Part shown: piece by piece, positions 17,322-26,022 of the stretch | Numbering within the stretch: position 1 is the stretch's first letter | Layout: every line of letters starts with the position of its first letter | NCBI GenBank assembly: GCA_016873795.1 | Contig: VGWA01000010.1 | Coordinates: forward strand, 1 to 37,607 | From: Ignavibacteria bacterium | GTDB taxonomy: Bacteria > Bacteroidota > Ignavibacteria > Tepidaquicellales > Tepidaquicellaceae | DNA: 37,607 bases | Reading direction: 5' to 3' | Position numbers and translations under genes: made by a program | Notes under the pieces: generated by a model | Databases searched by the model: none | The model's input: only the letters and a program-made list of their open reading frames with translations | Told to the model about the DNA's origin: nothing

Positions 17322-18180
17322 ATTTTTCGAATATAACATTATCTATCAATCTTGTTTTTCTGAAATATACAGCCAGAGATATTAGTATTTCGCCTTTGAA
17401 ATTCTCTAAATCTTTTACTTTTCTCAGTGTGCTGTTGTCGGTTATTGAAATATACTGTATTTGTGATAACGGAGCTTCACTTTCGATGTATTTTCTTATT
17501 TCGTCTCTGACAATTTTTGTGTCATTTATTCCGGCTTCCATTATCAGACGTTTTGCTTCATTAAGTGCTCTGTTTAATACCGAAGCTTGTTTTTTTTCGA
17601 TTTCGTTCAGATATAAATTGCGCGAACTCATAGCAAGTCCGTTTTCGTCTCTCATTGTTTTACAGATTCTGATATTGACATCAACGTTAAGGTCATTAAC
17701 CATTCTTTTTATAATTACCGCCTGTTGTCCGTCTTTCTGTCCGAAATATGCATAATGCGGTTTTACGATATTAAAAAATTTCATTACAATCGTTGTCACT
17801 CCGAGAAAATGACCGGGTCTGTATTTTCCTTCCAGTCTGTCGGATATTTCATTAACCGATACGTAAGTACTGTATCCTTCAGGATACATATCTTCTTTTT
17901 CCGGATTGAAAATATAATCTACACCCGCATTTTTACAAATATGAAAATCCCGCAGGAAATCTCTCGGATATTCATTTAAGTCCTCACCGGGCAGAAACTG
18001 TGTCGGATTGACGAATATCGAAACCACGACAATATCGCATTCATCTTTTGCGGCAAGTATCAACGAAACATGTCCTTCGTGAAGATATCCCATAGTCGGT
18101 ACGAATCCTATTTTTTTGCCTGCCGCCCTGTAATAATCGGCAATCTGCTGAAATGCCTTTATGTCTTTTATTACTTTCAT
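17320..18180 (-). CDS. panC: Pantothenate synthetase PanC
   Basis: A 286-residue ligase that joins pantoate and beta-alanine using ATP. The ATP-binding FVPTMGYLHEGHVSLI contains the HIGH-like HEGH, followed by SIFVNPTQFLPGEDLNEYPR, KYRPGHFLGVTT, YAYFGQKDGQQAVIIKRM and MSSRNLYL, all typical. Length is normal. It lies between accD (57 bases upstream in the transcript) and panD (14 bases downstream), so CoA precursor and fatty acid genes are adjacent. Confidence 0.97.
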   Translation of the reverse strand: MKVIKDIKAFQQIADYYRAAGKKIGFVPTMGYLHEGHVSLILAAKDECDIVVVSIFVNPTQFLPGEDLNEYPRDFLRDFHICKNAGVDYIFNPEKEDMYPEGYSTYVSVNEISDRLEGKYRPGHFLGVTTIVMKFFNIVKPHYAYFGQKDGQQAVIIKRMVNDLNVDVNIRICKTMRDENGLAMSSRNLYLNEIEKKQASVLNRALNEAKRLIMEAGINDTKIVRDEIRKYIESEAPLSQIQYISITDNSTLRKVKDLENFKGEILISLAVYFRKTRLIDNVIFEK

Positions 18181-18237
18181 ATTTGTTATTATTAATAATT
18201 TGACTTTAATCCTTTATGGATTATTAACGTCTTGCTG

Positions 18238-19080
18238 TTAATTGGCAAACAGGTTCAGTAATTGAGAAAGTTTTTCTCGCATATCGCGTCTGTCCACGAT
18301 TAAATCAAGAAAACCATGTTCCAGAATAAATTCCGACCTTTGAAATCCCACCGGCAAATCTTTGCCTGTTGCCTGTCTGATTACTCTCGGTCCCGCAAAT
18401 CCTATTAACGCATTCGGTTCGGCAATATTAATATCTCCCAGCATCGAATAAGATGCACTGGCGCCTCCCGTAGTCGGATTTGTTAATATCGAAATGTAAG
18501 GAATTTTTTCTTCGGCTAATTTGGCAAGTCTTGAACTCGTTTTAGCAAGCTGCATCAGGGATACTGCTGCTTCCTGCATTCTTGCTCCCCCGCTCTGGGA
18601 TATTATTATTAAGGGAAAACGTGTTCTGATTGATTTATCTATTATCCTTGCGACTTTCTCGCCTACTACGCTTCCCATACTTCCCCCGATAAAAGCAAAA
18701 TCCATGCATCCTATGGCTATGTCTATACCTTTAATTTTACCGGTTCCGGTTCTTATTGCATCGTAAAGTTTTGTTTTATTAATCGCATCGTCAATTCTTT
18801 TTGCATATGACTTTGAATCCGTAAAGTTTAAAATATCTATTGAACGAATCCTTCTGTCCATTTCCTTAAACGAACCTTCATCGAGCAGTATTTTGAAATA
18901 TTCATTGCTGCCGATTCTGAAATGATTGCTGCATTTGAGACAGACAAATTTATTTGTTTCCCACTGTTTTTTATGCATCAATTCATTGCATGAATCGCAT
19001 TTTACCCACATACCATCCGGTAAATCCTGTTTGGGCTTTTCTGTGGAAATGTTTTCTTTTGAGCGTTTAAACCATGCCAT
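18238..19080 (-). CDS. accD: Acetyl-CoA carboxylase carboxyltransferase subunit beta
   Basis: A 280-residue AccD, which with AccA transfers CO2 from carboxybiotin to acetyl-CoA to make malonyl-CoA. A zinc ribbon is formed by Cys28, Cys31, Cys47 and Cys50. The crotonase-fold core holds FIGGSMGSVVGEK, ISQSGGARMQEA and NPTTGGASASYSMLGD. Length matches the family. No accA is in the window. It follows tsaB by nine bases. Confidence 0.97.
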   Translation of the reverse strand: MAWFKRSKENISTEKPKQDLPDGMWVKCDSCNELMHKKQWETNKFVCLKCSNHFRIGSNEYFKILLDEGSFKEMDRRIRSIDILNFTDSKSYAKRIDDAINKTKLYDAIRTGTGKIKGIDIAIGCMDFAFIGGSMGSVVGEKVARIIDKSIRTRFPLIIISQSGGARMQEAAVSLMQLAKTSSRLAKLAEEKIPYISILTNPTTGGASASYSMLGDINIAEPNALIGFAGPRVIRQATGKDLPVGFQRSEFILEHGFLDLIVDRRDMREKLSQLLNLFAN

Positions 19081-19089
19081 ATATTTTTT

Positions 19090-19803
19090 TTAATTTTTGT
19101 CTTTGATTGTTGTTTTGAACAGGGAAATATCTTTCATATAATAAGGTTCCGAACTTTTATATCCTGATTTCGTTTTTGAAAACTTTCTTTCTTTTATCTC
19201 CGATTCTGTTAAATCAAGCATAGATTCTATGTTGTCTGTATATGATAAATTCGTATAATTACATAATTCAGGAAGGTTTATTTCATCATTTGTTAAATAG
19301 TTTTTATCTGTCTGTCCATCGGATAAACTTTTTCTCAGCTCATCTTTTGTTATTATGTAATAATCTGATATTCTGACTGTAGCGCGGGAGTTTTTACCTG
19401 AATTGTTTTTAACAGTATTAATATGATAGTCAGCGCAATACAATTCTCCTGTCCTCATATTTGAATCAATCAAAACCGTGTAATATCCCTTATTTTTTAT
19501 TTTATTTGCCGTAATGTCGAGTGAATTCAATTCGATTAATTCGCACTTAGTTGAAAAACAAATACCTTTTGCAATTGCAGACCCTATCCGCATACCTGTA
19601 AAAGAACCCGGTCCGTTGGACAATCCTATATAATCCAGTGTTTTAAATTTAATTTTTCTGTTTATAAAATCTGACTTTAACGAAAATATTACTTCATCCG
19701 CGCTCATAAGTTCTTTTAAAGTCTTTCTGAATATAATTTTCCCTTTTTCAGAATAACCATATTCAGCTCTTTTTTCGGATGTATCAATTAATAAGATATT
19801 CAA
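19090..19803 (-). CDS. tsaB: tRNA t6A synthesis protein TsaB
   Basis: A 237-residue actin-fold protein of the TsaB (YeaZ) family, which works with TsaD, TsaE and TsaC in making t6A37 of tRNA. The N-terminal ILLIDTSEKRAEYG and the diagnostic LSNGPGSFTGMRIGSAIAKG are present. The C-terminal half is variable, as usual. The start is the TTG at 19803. It follows tsaE with a 62-base gap; the tsaE-tsaB pair is common. Confidence 0.92.
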   Translation of the reverse strand: MNILLIDTSEKRAEYGYSEKGKIIFRKTLKELMSADEVIFSLKSDFINRKIKFKTLDYIGLSNGPGSFTGMRIGSAIAKGICFSTKCELIELNSLDITANKIKNKGYYTVLIDSNMRTGELYCADYHINTVKNNSGKNSRATVRISDYYIITKDELRKSLSDGQTDKNYLTNDEINLPELCNYTNLSYTDNIESMLDLTESEIKERKFSKTKSGYKSSEPYYMKDISLFKTTIKDKN

Positions 19804-19865
19804 AATAAAATTTATTAAATACGTTAAAATTTATCTTATATTTGCTGTATTATTTAAAAGTTTAA

Positions 19866-20306
19866 TCAGTATCTTATTATTCTTATATTGCTTTCTTTTC
19901 CGTGTTTTAAGATTATTTTCTTCCATTGTTTCATCTTAAATTTTTCGTTCAAAAGCAGTGAAGGCCATTCTATTATGTTTATTGCATTCATATCCGAAAT
20001 ATATTCATCGAATCCGATTGAATGTAACTCCTCGTATGATTTAAGTCTGTAAAAATCAAAGTGATTAATAATAATATTTGTATGGTTCAGGGGATTAATG
20101 CCTTTATACTGGTTTAATATCAGGAAAGTCGGACTGATTATGTCATCCGTAATTCTGAAATATTTCGCGATGCCTCTGACAAGGCATGTTTTTCCGCTCC
20201 CGAGTTCACCGATTAGTCCCAGTATATCCGTGTTTTTTAGTGTTTTTGCATACTCGTATCCGAATCTGACCGTAATTTCAGGACTTGTTGAAATTAATCT
20301 TTTCAA
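19866..20306 (-). CDS. tsaE: tRNA t6A synthesis ATPase TsaE
   Basis: A 146-residue P-loop ATPase of the TsaE (YjeE) family. The Walker A is GELGSGKTCLVRGIAKYF, followed by the conserved ISPTFLILNQY and NHFDFYRLKSYEEL, then NIIEWPSLL. It drives cycles of the TsaB-TsaD complex in t6A synthesis. The start is the TTG at 20306. It is six bases after the porX stop, so it is probably cotranscribed with it. Confidence 0.94.
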   Translation of the reverse strand: MKRLISTSPEITVRFGYEYAKTLKNTDILGLIGELGSGKTCLVRGIAKYFRITDDIISPTFLILNQYKGINPLNHTNIIINHFDFYRLKSYEELHSIGFDEYISDMNAINIIEWPSLLLNEKFKMKQWKKIILKHGKESNIRIIRY

Positions 20307-20312
20307 TTTTGC

Positions 20313-21911
20313 TTAAATCTTTGTTTCAAGGAATACAACAGGTAAAACCATTTCGTCCATTGATATACCGCCGTGCTGAAACGTATCGTTGTACTGATTT
20401 AAGTATTTGTGATAATCGGTCGGATAGACAAAATAAAAATCCTCTTTTGCTATAATATAGCTTACAATCCCGTTGCCTACGGGTAATTGATATTCGGACG
20501 GTTTCTTTATATACATTGCGTTTCGCGGGTCGGCTTTTACGTTATTTCCGAATTTATATCTTAAATTCGGTGATGATTCTCTGTCTCCGTATGCTTTAAC
20601 ACCGTGAAGACATCTGATACTGCCATGGTCGGTGGTTATAATTATTTTTACATCCGGAACAGTTGCTAATTGTTTCAACATACCTAAAAACGATGAATGT
20701 TCGAACCAGGAACGTGTTAAGGAACGGTATGCGGATTCATCAGGAGCTATTTCCTTCAATATTGCAGTATCGCTTCTCGAGTGCGCCATCATATCCACAA
20801 AATTTATTACTATCGCATTCAGATGATTTTTCGTAAAAGATAATATTTTACTTTCTATGTTTCTGCCAAAGTCCGAATCCATTATTTTTACGTATTTCGG
20901 CTCATTTCTGAGTTTTATTTTCTTTCTGTTTATCAGACTTATCAGAAACTCTCTCTCAAAATTATTCTTTGAGTTTTCATCTTCGTTGTTTTTCCACCAC
21001 TTATCCGGAAAATGTTTTTCTATATCGTACGGATACAGCCCTGAAAATATGGAGTTTCTGCAGTATGGAGTAGCTGTGGGTAATAAGGAAAAATAATAAT
21101 CTTTCGATATTCTGAAATATTCCGGCAGATATTTTTCCATCAATAACCACTGGTCAAGTCTCATGCAGTCGATTATAAAGAAGAAAACGGATTTGTATTT
21201 TTGAGTCTCCGGGAATACGAATTTTTCCATCAGTTCATTGGAAAAAACAGGAATATCCGATTCAGAACCTGCTGCTGCTCCGGCAGTGTTTACCCATTTC
21301 TTGTAGTTTTTTTCCACGTATTTGGAAAACTCCACATTACACTCTCGTTTCTGGTCCTTTAATGTCTGTTCAAGACCCAGTTCCGTATGCTCATCAAGTT
21401 CAAGTTCCCAGTTTGACATTTTAATGTGAATATCAATCCAATCCTTGTAACTTAACTCATTCATCAGGGCTACGGATATTTCATTAAATTCCTTAATATA
21501 ATCTTTTGATACCTGTGTTCCTTTTAATTTTTTGGATTCGAATATTTTTTTACATACTAATAATAATTGGTTCGGATTAACCGGTTTAATTAAATAATCG
21601 GTAATTTTTTTGCCTATCGCATCTTCCATCAGACTTTCCGTTTCATTTTTGGTTACCATCACAACGGGCAGTTCGGGTTTTATGTCTTTGATTTCTATTA
21701 GAGTCTGTAATCCTCCTTTTCCGGGCATCATTTCGTCTAAAAATACCATTTCGATGTCATTTTTGCGGATTATATCAAGAGCGTCATCGCCGTTTGTTGC
21801 CTCAAAAATTTCGTATCCTTTCTTCTGTAAAAACAAAATATTGGATTTTAACTGGTCAATTTCATCGTCAACCCAGAGTATCGTATTTTTTATATTAGTT
21901 TGTTCGGTCAT
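20313..21911 (-). CDS. porX: PorX-type response regulator with PglZ phosphatase-superfamily domain
   Basis: A 532-residue fusion. Residues 10-125 are a receiver domain with Asp15/Asp16, phosphoacceptor Asp59 (MVFLDEMMPGKGG), Thr87 and Lys109. About 240-530 is a PglZ domain of the alkaline phosphatase superfamily: Asp248 in IIDCMRLDQW, LLPTATPYCRNS, NFVDMMAHSR with Asp373 and His377, TTDHGS with Asp428 and His429, and His513 in FQHGGIS, a full set of likely zinc ligands. In P. gingivalis, PorX with kinase PorY controls T9SS genes, and T9SS cargo genes occur in this window. No DNA-binding domain is seen. No PorY-like kinase is in view. It is the first gene of the string to hutI. Confidence 0.92.
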   Translation of the reverse strand: MTEQTNIKNTILWVDDEIDQLKSNILFLQKKGYEIFEATNGDDALDIIRKNDIEMVFLDEMMPGKGGLQTLIEIKDIKPELPVVMVTKNETESLMEDAIGKKITDYLIKPVNPNQLLLVCKKIFESKKLKGTQVSKDYIKEFNEISVALMNELSYKDWIDIHIKMSNWELELDEHTELGLEQTLKDQKRECNVEFSKYVEKNYKKWVNTAGAAAGSESDIPVFSNELMEKFVFPETQKYKSVFFFIIDCMRLDQWLLMEKYLPEYFRISKDYYFSLLPTATPYCRNSIFSGLYPYDIEKHFPDKWWKNNEDENSKNNFEREFLISLINRKKIKLRNEPKYVKIMDSDFGRNIESKILSFTKNHLNAIVINFVDMMAHSRSDTAILKEIAPDESAYRSLTRSWFEHSSFLGMLKQLATVPDVKIIITTDHGSIRCLHGVKAYGDRESSPNLRYKFGNNVKADPRNAMYIKKPSEYQLPVGNGIVSYIIAKEDFYFVYPTDYHKYLNQYNDTFQHGGISMDEMVLPVVFLETKI

Positions 21912-22093
21912 TGTTTATTGGTTTAATAATTGTTTCTAAATATAACAATAAATTTGGTTATAAAATTTTATAAAAATATAAATTTATTTTCGTTTTTTAA
22001 AGCTAAATAATAAAAAAATATGCTGTTACACAGGTTTTTCCGTGGATTACAAACCTTCCTGACTTTCAGTTAAATTAATATCAAAAATATATA
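21912..22093. other. AT-rich gap between porX and the DUF5684-like gene
   Basis: Both flanking genes are on the minus strand. It should hold the porX promoter and the end of the upstream transcript. A TATATTTA on the minus strand close to porX is a weak -7 candidate. No gene is seen. Confidence 0.35.
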
Positions 22094-22528
22094 TTATTTT
22101 TTTTGTGCAAGAGATCCTTTGTACTCAGCTTTGCCGAGACCGATAATTGGGATAAAAATGAAAGGCAAAAATATTATCCCGATTCCAAAACCTATACTCT
22201 TGCCGAACGATTTTGCAATATCGATAGATATAATAATCCAGATTATCGGCGCAATTATCATATACAAAAATATCCACCAGTAAGGTCTGCCTATAATTTC
22301 GAGAATAATCCATAAATCAACATAGGGTACTAAAATAGCATAGCCGGGTTTTCCAGCCTTTTTAAACATTTTCCATCCGCCGATAACATATAATATTATA
22401 AAAATTATTGCTATTACTGCTAATATGATGAATAATATTATAACACCGGTTGATGTCTCGTCTTTGTCTATGCTGCTGTATCCGGATTGTAAAAATATCA
22501 GTTGGAGAATTGCTGATAACACGTTCAT
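22094..22528 (-). CDS. Small membrane protein, DUF5684-like
   Basis: A 144-residue protein with about four membrane segments (near 27-49, 60-80, 82-103 and 112-130). The soluble loop GGWKMFKKAGKPGYAILVPY is the signature of a DUF5684-like family often called inner membrane or signal-peptidase-associated, whose role is unknown. A strong Shine-Dalgarno (GAGAGGAGG, minus strand, 22537-22545) lies eight bases before the ATG and supports the start. It appears to be monocistronic, with gaps of over 100 bases on both sides. Confidence 0.75.
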   Translation of the reverse strand: MNVLSAILQLIFLQSGYSSIDKDETSTGVIILFIILAVIAIIFIILYVIGGWKMFKKAGKPGYAILVPYVDLWIILEIIGRPYWWIFLYMIIAPIIWIIISIDIAKSFGKSIGFGIGIIFLPFIFIPIIGLGKAEYKGSLAQKK

Positions 22529-22536
22529 ATTTTTTT

Positions 22537-22545
22537 CCTCCTCTC
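22537..22545 (-). promoter_or_regulatory. Strong Shine-Dalgarno of the DUF5684-like gene
   Basis: The minus strand reads GAGAGGAGG eight bases before the ATG. It is the best ribosome-binding site in the window and fixes the start. Confidence 0.75.
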
Positions 22546-22648
22546 TTATGTAAGTTATACAATAATTCTTAATATATAAACTGAAATTTTTATAACTTTA
22601 ATTACTTTTTTTAAATTTTTTAAAAAGTATTTTTGTTTATATTTAATT

Positions 22649-23359
22649 ATGGAAAAAATAATTCACAGAGCAAATACAAGAGGTTCATTTGATTACGGCT
22701 GGCTTCAGACGAACCATACATTTAGTTTTTCAAAATACTACAATCCCGATAGGATGCAGTTTGGCGCACTGCGTGTGCTGAATGACGATTATATTCAACC
22801 GGGAAAGGGCTTCGGAATGCATCCACATAACGATATGGAAATTATTTCTGTTATTCTGAAAGGTGAACTGGCTCATAAAGATAATATAAAAAACGGTGCT
22901 GTCCTGAAAGCTGGTGATGTGCAGGTTATGTCTGCAGGAACCGGGATTGTTCATTCAGAATACAATAATTCCGAAACAGATGTTGTCAATATCCTTCAAA
23001 TCTGGATTCTGCCGAAAAAAACAAATGTCAATCCCCGCTATGATGAAAAATCTTATTCTCCAAAGGAAAAATATAATAAACTTCTTGAAATCGTCACCCC
23101 TGATAAGTCTAAAGGTAAATTGTGGATTAATCAGGATGCTTATCTTCATCTGGGAGGTTTCGATAAAGATTTTAAGGAAATTTATTCGAAGAAAATTGTA
23201 TCGGGTGGTCTGTACTTTTTTATTATTGAAGGCTCTTTTGAAATATGCGGAGAAAAATTATACCGTCGCGATGGAATGGGAATTCTCAATGAAGACCATA
23301 TAGAAATTAAAGCACTTGAAAAAGGTGAGTTGCTTGTAATTGAAGTCCCTGTAAAATAG
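22649..23359 (+). CDS. Pirin family protein (YhhW-like)
   Basis: A 236-residue bicupin of the pirin family. The N-terminal GSFDYGWLQTNHTFSFSKYY and the metal-binding FGMHPHNDMEIISVILKGEL (His, His, Glu) followed by VMSAGTGIVHSEYN (His) are typical of YhhW-type pirins, some of which show quercetin 2,3-dioxygenase activity in vitro. The physiological substrate is not known. A single gene with divergent and convergent neighbours, so context gives no hint. It has no Shine-Dalgarno. Confidence 0.92.
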   Translation: MEKIIHRANTRGSFDYGWLQTNHTFSFSKYYNPDRMQFGALRVLNDDYIQPGKGFGMHPHNDMEIISVILKGELAHKDNIKNGAVLKAGDVQVMSAGTGIVHSEYNNSETDVVNILQIWILPKKTNVNPRYDEKSYSPKEKYNKLLEIVTPDKSKGKLWINQDAYLHLGGFDKDFKEIYSKKIVSGGLYFFIIEGSFEICGEKLYRRDGMGILNEDHIEIKALEKGELLVIEVPVK

Positions 23360-23365
23360 TAATAC

Positions 23366-23389
23366 AAAATCGATACCGTTTTTACCGAT
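23366..23389 (-). terminator. Weak terminator-like hairpin after the rRNA methyltransferase gene
   Basis: On the minus strand ATCGGT and ATCGAT-side bases pair (six pairs with one G-U) around a nine-base loop, and TTTT follows. It lies 36 bases after the minus-strand stop. On the plus strand the stem has a mismatch, so it favours the minus-strand transcript. Confidence 0.3.
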
Positions 23390-23424
23390 CTGACTTTCAG
23401 TTTTCAACATTAAATTGTACAAAC

Positions 23425-24873
23425 TCATAATGCCCGTTTGAGGGATACGACGTTTTCTATATGATACGTCTGGGGAAACATATCAACAGGCTGCATCTTG
23501 TCAATTTTATAATTTCCGTTTTCACAGATTATTTTGATGTCTCTTGCCTGAGTCGAGGGATTGCAGCTGATATAGATTATTTTGCTGAAATTAGTTTCCG
23601 ATAAAATCCTGCATATTTCGGGATGAAGACCTGAACGGGGCGGGTCTAAAATGATTTTAATTCTGTCTTTTTCGAACCTTTTCCCTCCAAATTCCAAAAA
23701 ATCCGTTTCCTTGAAATTTGTTCTTTTTAAAAAGTCTCTGATGTCGGTTTTTATAAATTCACAGTTTGTGATATTATTTCTAATTGCATTTTTTCTTGCG
23801 TCTTCGACTGACTCCTCAATAGCTTCCGCCCCTATAACTTTATTTACATAATCTGAAATAAAAACGGATATTGACCCTGTTCCGCTGTATAAATCGAATA
23901 CCGTATCAATTTTTGTCAGTTCCGCAAAATTTACTGCTGTGGAATAAATTTTTTCCGCCTGTTTTGTATTTGTCTGAAAAAATGAAAACGGAGATATTTC
24001 AAAAGAAAAATTCTTGTTTTCGGTTTTTATATTTTCTTCTATGCACCCTTTCCCGTATATCGTGTATGTTTCATCTCCCGAAGCCACCTGTGCTTTTTTT
24101 TTCGAAACAGAATTAATGAATGTTGTTACTTCCGGAAACTGATTTCTGAGTAATGCTGCGTATTCTTTGATAATTTCTTTTTCGTGGTAACCTGTAATTA
24201 AGTTAACCATGATATCTTCTGTATAGTACGATTGTCTTATAATTAGAAATCTGAGAAATCCCGAATGGGTTTTTATCGAATATATGGAAATATTTCCCGA
24301 ACGGAAAAAGTCCCTCGTAAAATTTACAATCCGGCTCGATAATTCCGACTGCAGGTAACATTCGATTATGTCGAGTATTTTGGAATGAAATTTGGGTATA
24401 TGCAATCCAAGTGCAAAATTTTTTTTGTTTTCTTCGGTTTTTTTGTCGAGCCATTTGTCTTCGGAAAACGAAAACTCCATTTTGTTTCTGTAAAAGTAAG
24501 AATTTGCCGAAGCAATTGCCGGTTCAACAGTAATATTTCCGAATCCGCCGATTTTTTCAAAGGCAGATTTTACAATTTCGGATTTTATCCGCAGCTGCAG
24601 ACTGTAATCAATATTTTGCATTTTACAACCGCCGCATATACCGAAATGCCTGCATCTGGGTTCTGCTCTGTTATCTGATTTTTTAAGAATTTCGATTAAA
24701 TCGGCTTCACCATAATTTTTTTTGATTTTTCTTATTTTTAATTTTACAATATCTCCCGGTACGGTGTTGCTGGAAAAAATTACAAAACCGCCTTCTGTTC
24801 TGGTTATTCCTTTGCCTTCACTCGAAATGGAATTTACCTTTGCCGTTAATTCGTCGTTCTTCTTTAATTCCAT
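23425..24873 (-). CDS. 23S rRNA (uracil-5-)-methyltransferase, RlmD/RumA family
   Basis: A 482-residue SAM-dependent RNA m5U methyltransferase. Residues 1-62 are a TRAM RNA-binding domain. An iron-sulfur motif has Cys74, Cys80 and Cys83 (CRHFGICGGC) with a later Cys in IIECYLQ. The Rossmann core has VFDLYSGTGSISVF, DPPRSGLHPE and the catalytic cysteine in YISCNPSTQARD. RlmD methylates U1939 and RlmC U747 of 23S rRNA. Relatives with one gene may do both, so the exact site is not assigned. It stands alone between convergent pirin and divergent kdsD. Confidence 0.93.
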   Translation of the reverse strand: MELKKNDELTAKVNSISSEGKGITRTEGGFVIFSSNTVPGDIVKLKIRKIKKNYGEADLIEILKKSDNRAEPRCRHFGICGGCKMQNIDYSLQLRIKSEIVKSAFEKIGGFGNITVEPAIASANSYFYRNKMEFSFSEDKWLDKKTEENKKNFALGLHIPKFHSKILDIIECYLQSELSSRIVNFTRDFFRSGNISIYSIKTHSGFLRFLIIRQSYYTEDIMVNLITGYHEKEIIKEYAALLRNQFPEVTTFINSVSKKKAQVASGDETYTIYGKGCIEENIKTENKNFSFEISPFSFFQTNTKQAEKIYSTAVNFAELTKIDTVFDLYSGTGSISVFISDYVNKVIGAEAIEESVEDARKNAIRNNITNCEFIKTDIRDFLKRTNFKETDFLEFGGKRFEKDRIKIILDPPRSGLHPEICRILSETNFSKIIYISCNPSTQARDIKIICENGNYKIDKMQPVDMFPQTYHIENVVSLKRAL

Positions 24874-25039
24874 GACATACTATGTTATCATTCTGTTGTA
24901 AAATAATAATTCTGTCTTTTATTTAATATTTATAAAAACATTATTGTTTTGTACAAAAACCAAAAGGGAATTTAATTTGTATTATAATTTTAAATTAACA
25001 ATTATATTTTGTATTAGTTTAATTATAAGCATTCTGATA

Positions 25040-26017
25040 ATGAAACATAATATTGTTAAAAATGCCAGAGCGGCAATTTCAAAAGAAAAAAAGGGAATTC
25101 TTGCTCTGGAAAAAAGATTTAGTAATCACGATTTTAAGGAGAATTTTATTTTTGCCGTTGAATCAATATACAGATGTAAAGGAAAAGTAATTGTAACAGG
25201 TATAGGAAAATCCGGAATAATAGCACAAAAAATTGCTGCAACCCTGAATTCAACGGGTACTTATTCGATTTATCTTCATTCTGCCGATACGCTTCACGGT
25301 GATTTGGGTATCATCAGAGAGGGAGATATAGCCATACTGATATCAAAAAGCGGGGATACTCAGGAAATAAAAAAACTCGTACCTGCCTTTAAAAACCTTA
25401 AAATCAAAATAATTCTTATAACGGGCAATGTTAATTCTGCTCTTGCCAAAATCGCCGATATTATTCTCGATGCTTCGGTTGAAGAAGAAGCCTGCCCGTT
25501 CAATCTGGCACCGACTACTTCAACGACTGCAGCGCTCGTTTTGGGTGATGCGGTGGCAATATCCCTTCTTCAAAGAAAAGGTTTTTCCAAAGAAAATTTT
25601 GCTATGTATCATCCGGACGGAAACCTCGGGAAAAAATTACTGCTGAAAATAGACGATATTATGATAAAAGGAGATGATATTCCTGTCGTTAAAAAAAATA
25701 CAAAATTAAAAGATTTGATTTATACAATTTCCTCCAAAAGACTCGGGTGTGCAGTGGTTGTTGACGGAGGCAATATTACCGGAATTGTAACTGACGGCGA
25801 CCTCAGGAGACTGCTTGAAAAAAATCTCGATATAAAAAGTGTTAAAGCAGGGGATATTATGAGTGCAAGCCCGAAAATCATTCGTGAATCTACTCTTGCA
25901 AAAACCGCGCTCGAAATTATGGAAAAAAATAAAATTACCTCGCTCATTGTTGCAAACGAAAAGAAGAAATTAGCCGGTATAATTCACATGCATACGCTCG
26001 TTGAACTTGGATTATAA
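25040..26017 (+). CDS. kdsD: Arabinose-5-phosphate isomerase KdsD
   Basis: About 325 residues, matching KdsD/KpsF. The N-terminal SIS domain has VIVTGIGKSGIIAQKIAATL, SADTLHGDLG and SKSGDTQEI, with the active-site His in a later MYHPDGNLGKKLL. Two CBS domains follow. It isomerises ribulose-5-P to arabinose-5-P for Kdo synthesis. The start at ATG 25040 is preferred over the longer frame from 24944. The extra 32 residues would be an unusual hydrophobic N-terminus for a cytoplasmic enzyme. It is followed by lptC with a five-base gap. The usual kdsC phosphatase gene between them is missing. Confidence 0.93.
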   Translation: MKHNIVKNARAAISKEKKGILALEKRFSNHDFKENFIFAVESIYRCKGKVIVTGIGKSGIIAQKIAATLNSTGTYSIYLHSADTLHGDLGIIREGDIAILISKSGDTQEIKKLVPAFKNLKIKIILITGNVNSALAKIADIILDASVEEEACPFNLAPTTSTTAALVLGDAVAISLLQRKGFSKENFAMYHPDGNLGKKLLLKIDDIMIKGDDIPVVKKNTKLKDLIYTISSKRLGCAVVVDGGNITGIVTDGDLRRLLEKNLDIKSVKAGDIMSASPKIIRESTLAKTALEIMEKNKITSLIVANEKKKLAGIIHMHTLVELGL

Positions 26018-26022
26018 TCTTA

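Noticed and set aside
22059-23402. 13-mer CTGACTTTCAGTT in two intergenic regions (22059 and 23390)
   Set aside because: Repeats of this length are expected by chance in 37 kb of AT-rich DNA. Only a four-base-pair hairpin is formed.
24944-25039. N-terminal extension of kdsD
   Set aside because: It adds a hydrophobic 32-residue segment not expected in this cytoplasmic enzyme, in very AT-rich DNA. The ATG at 25040 fits the family.
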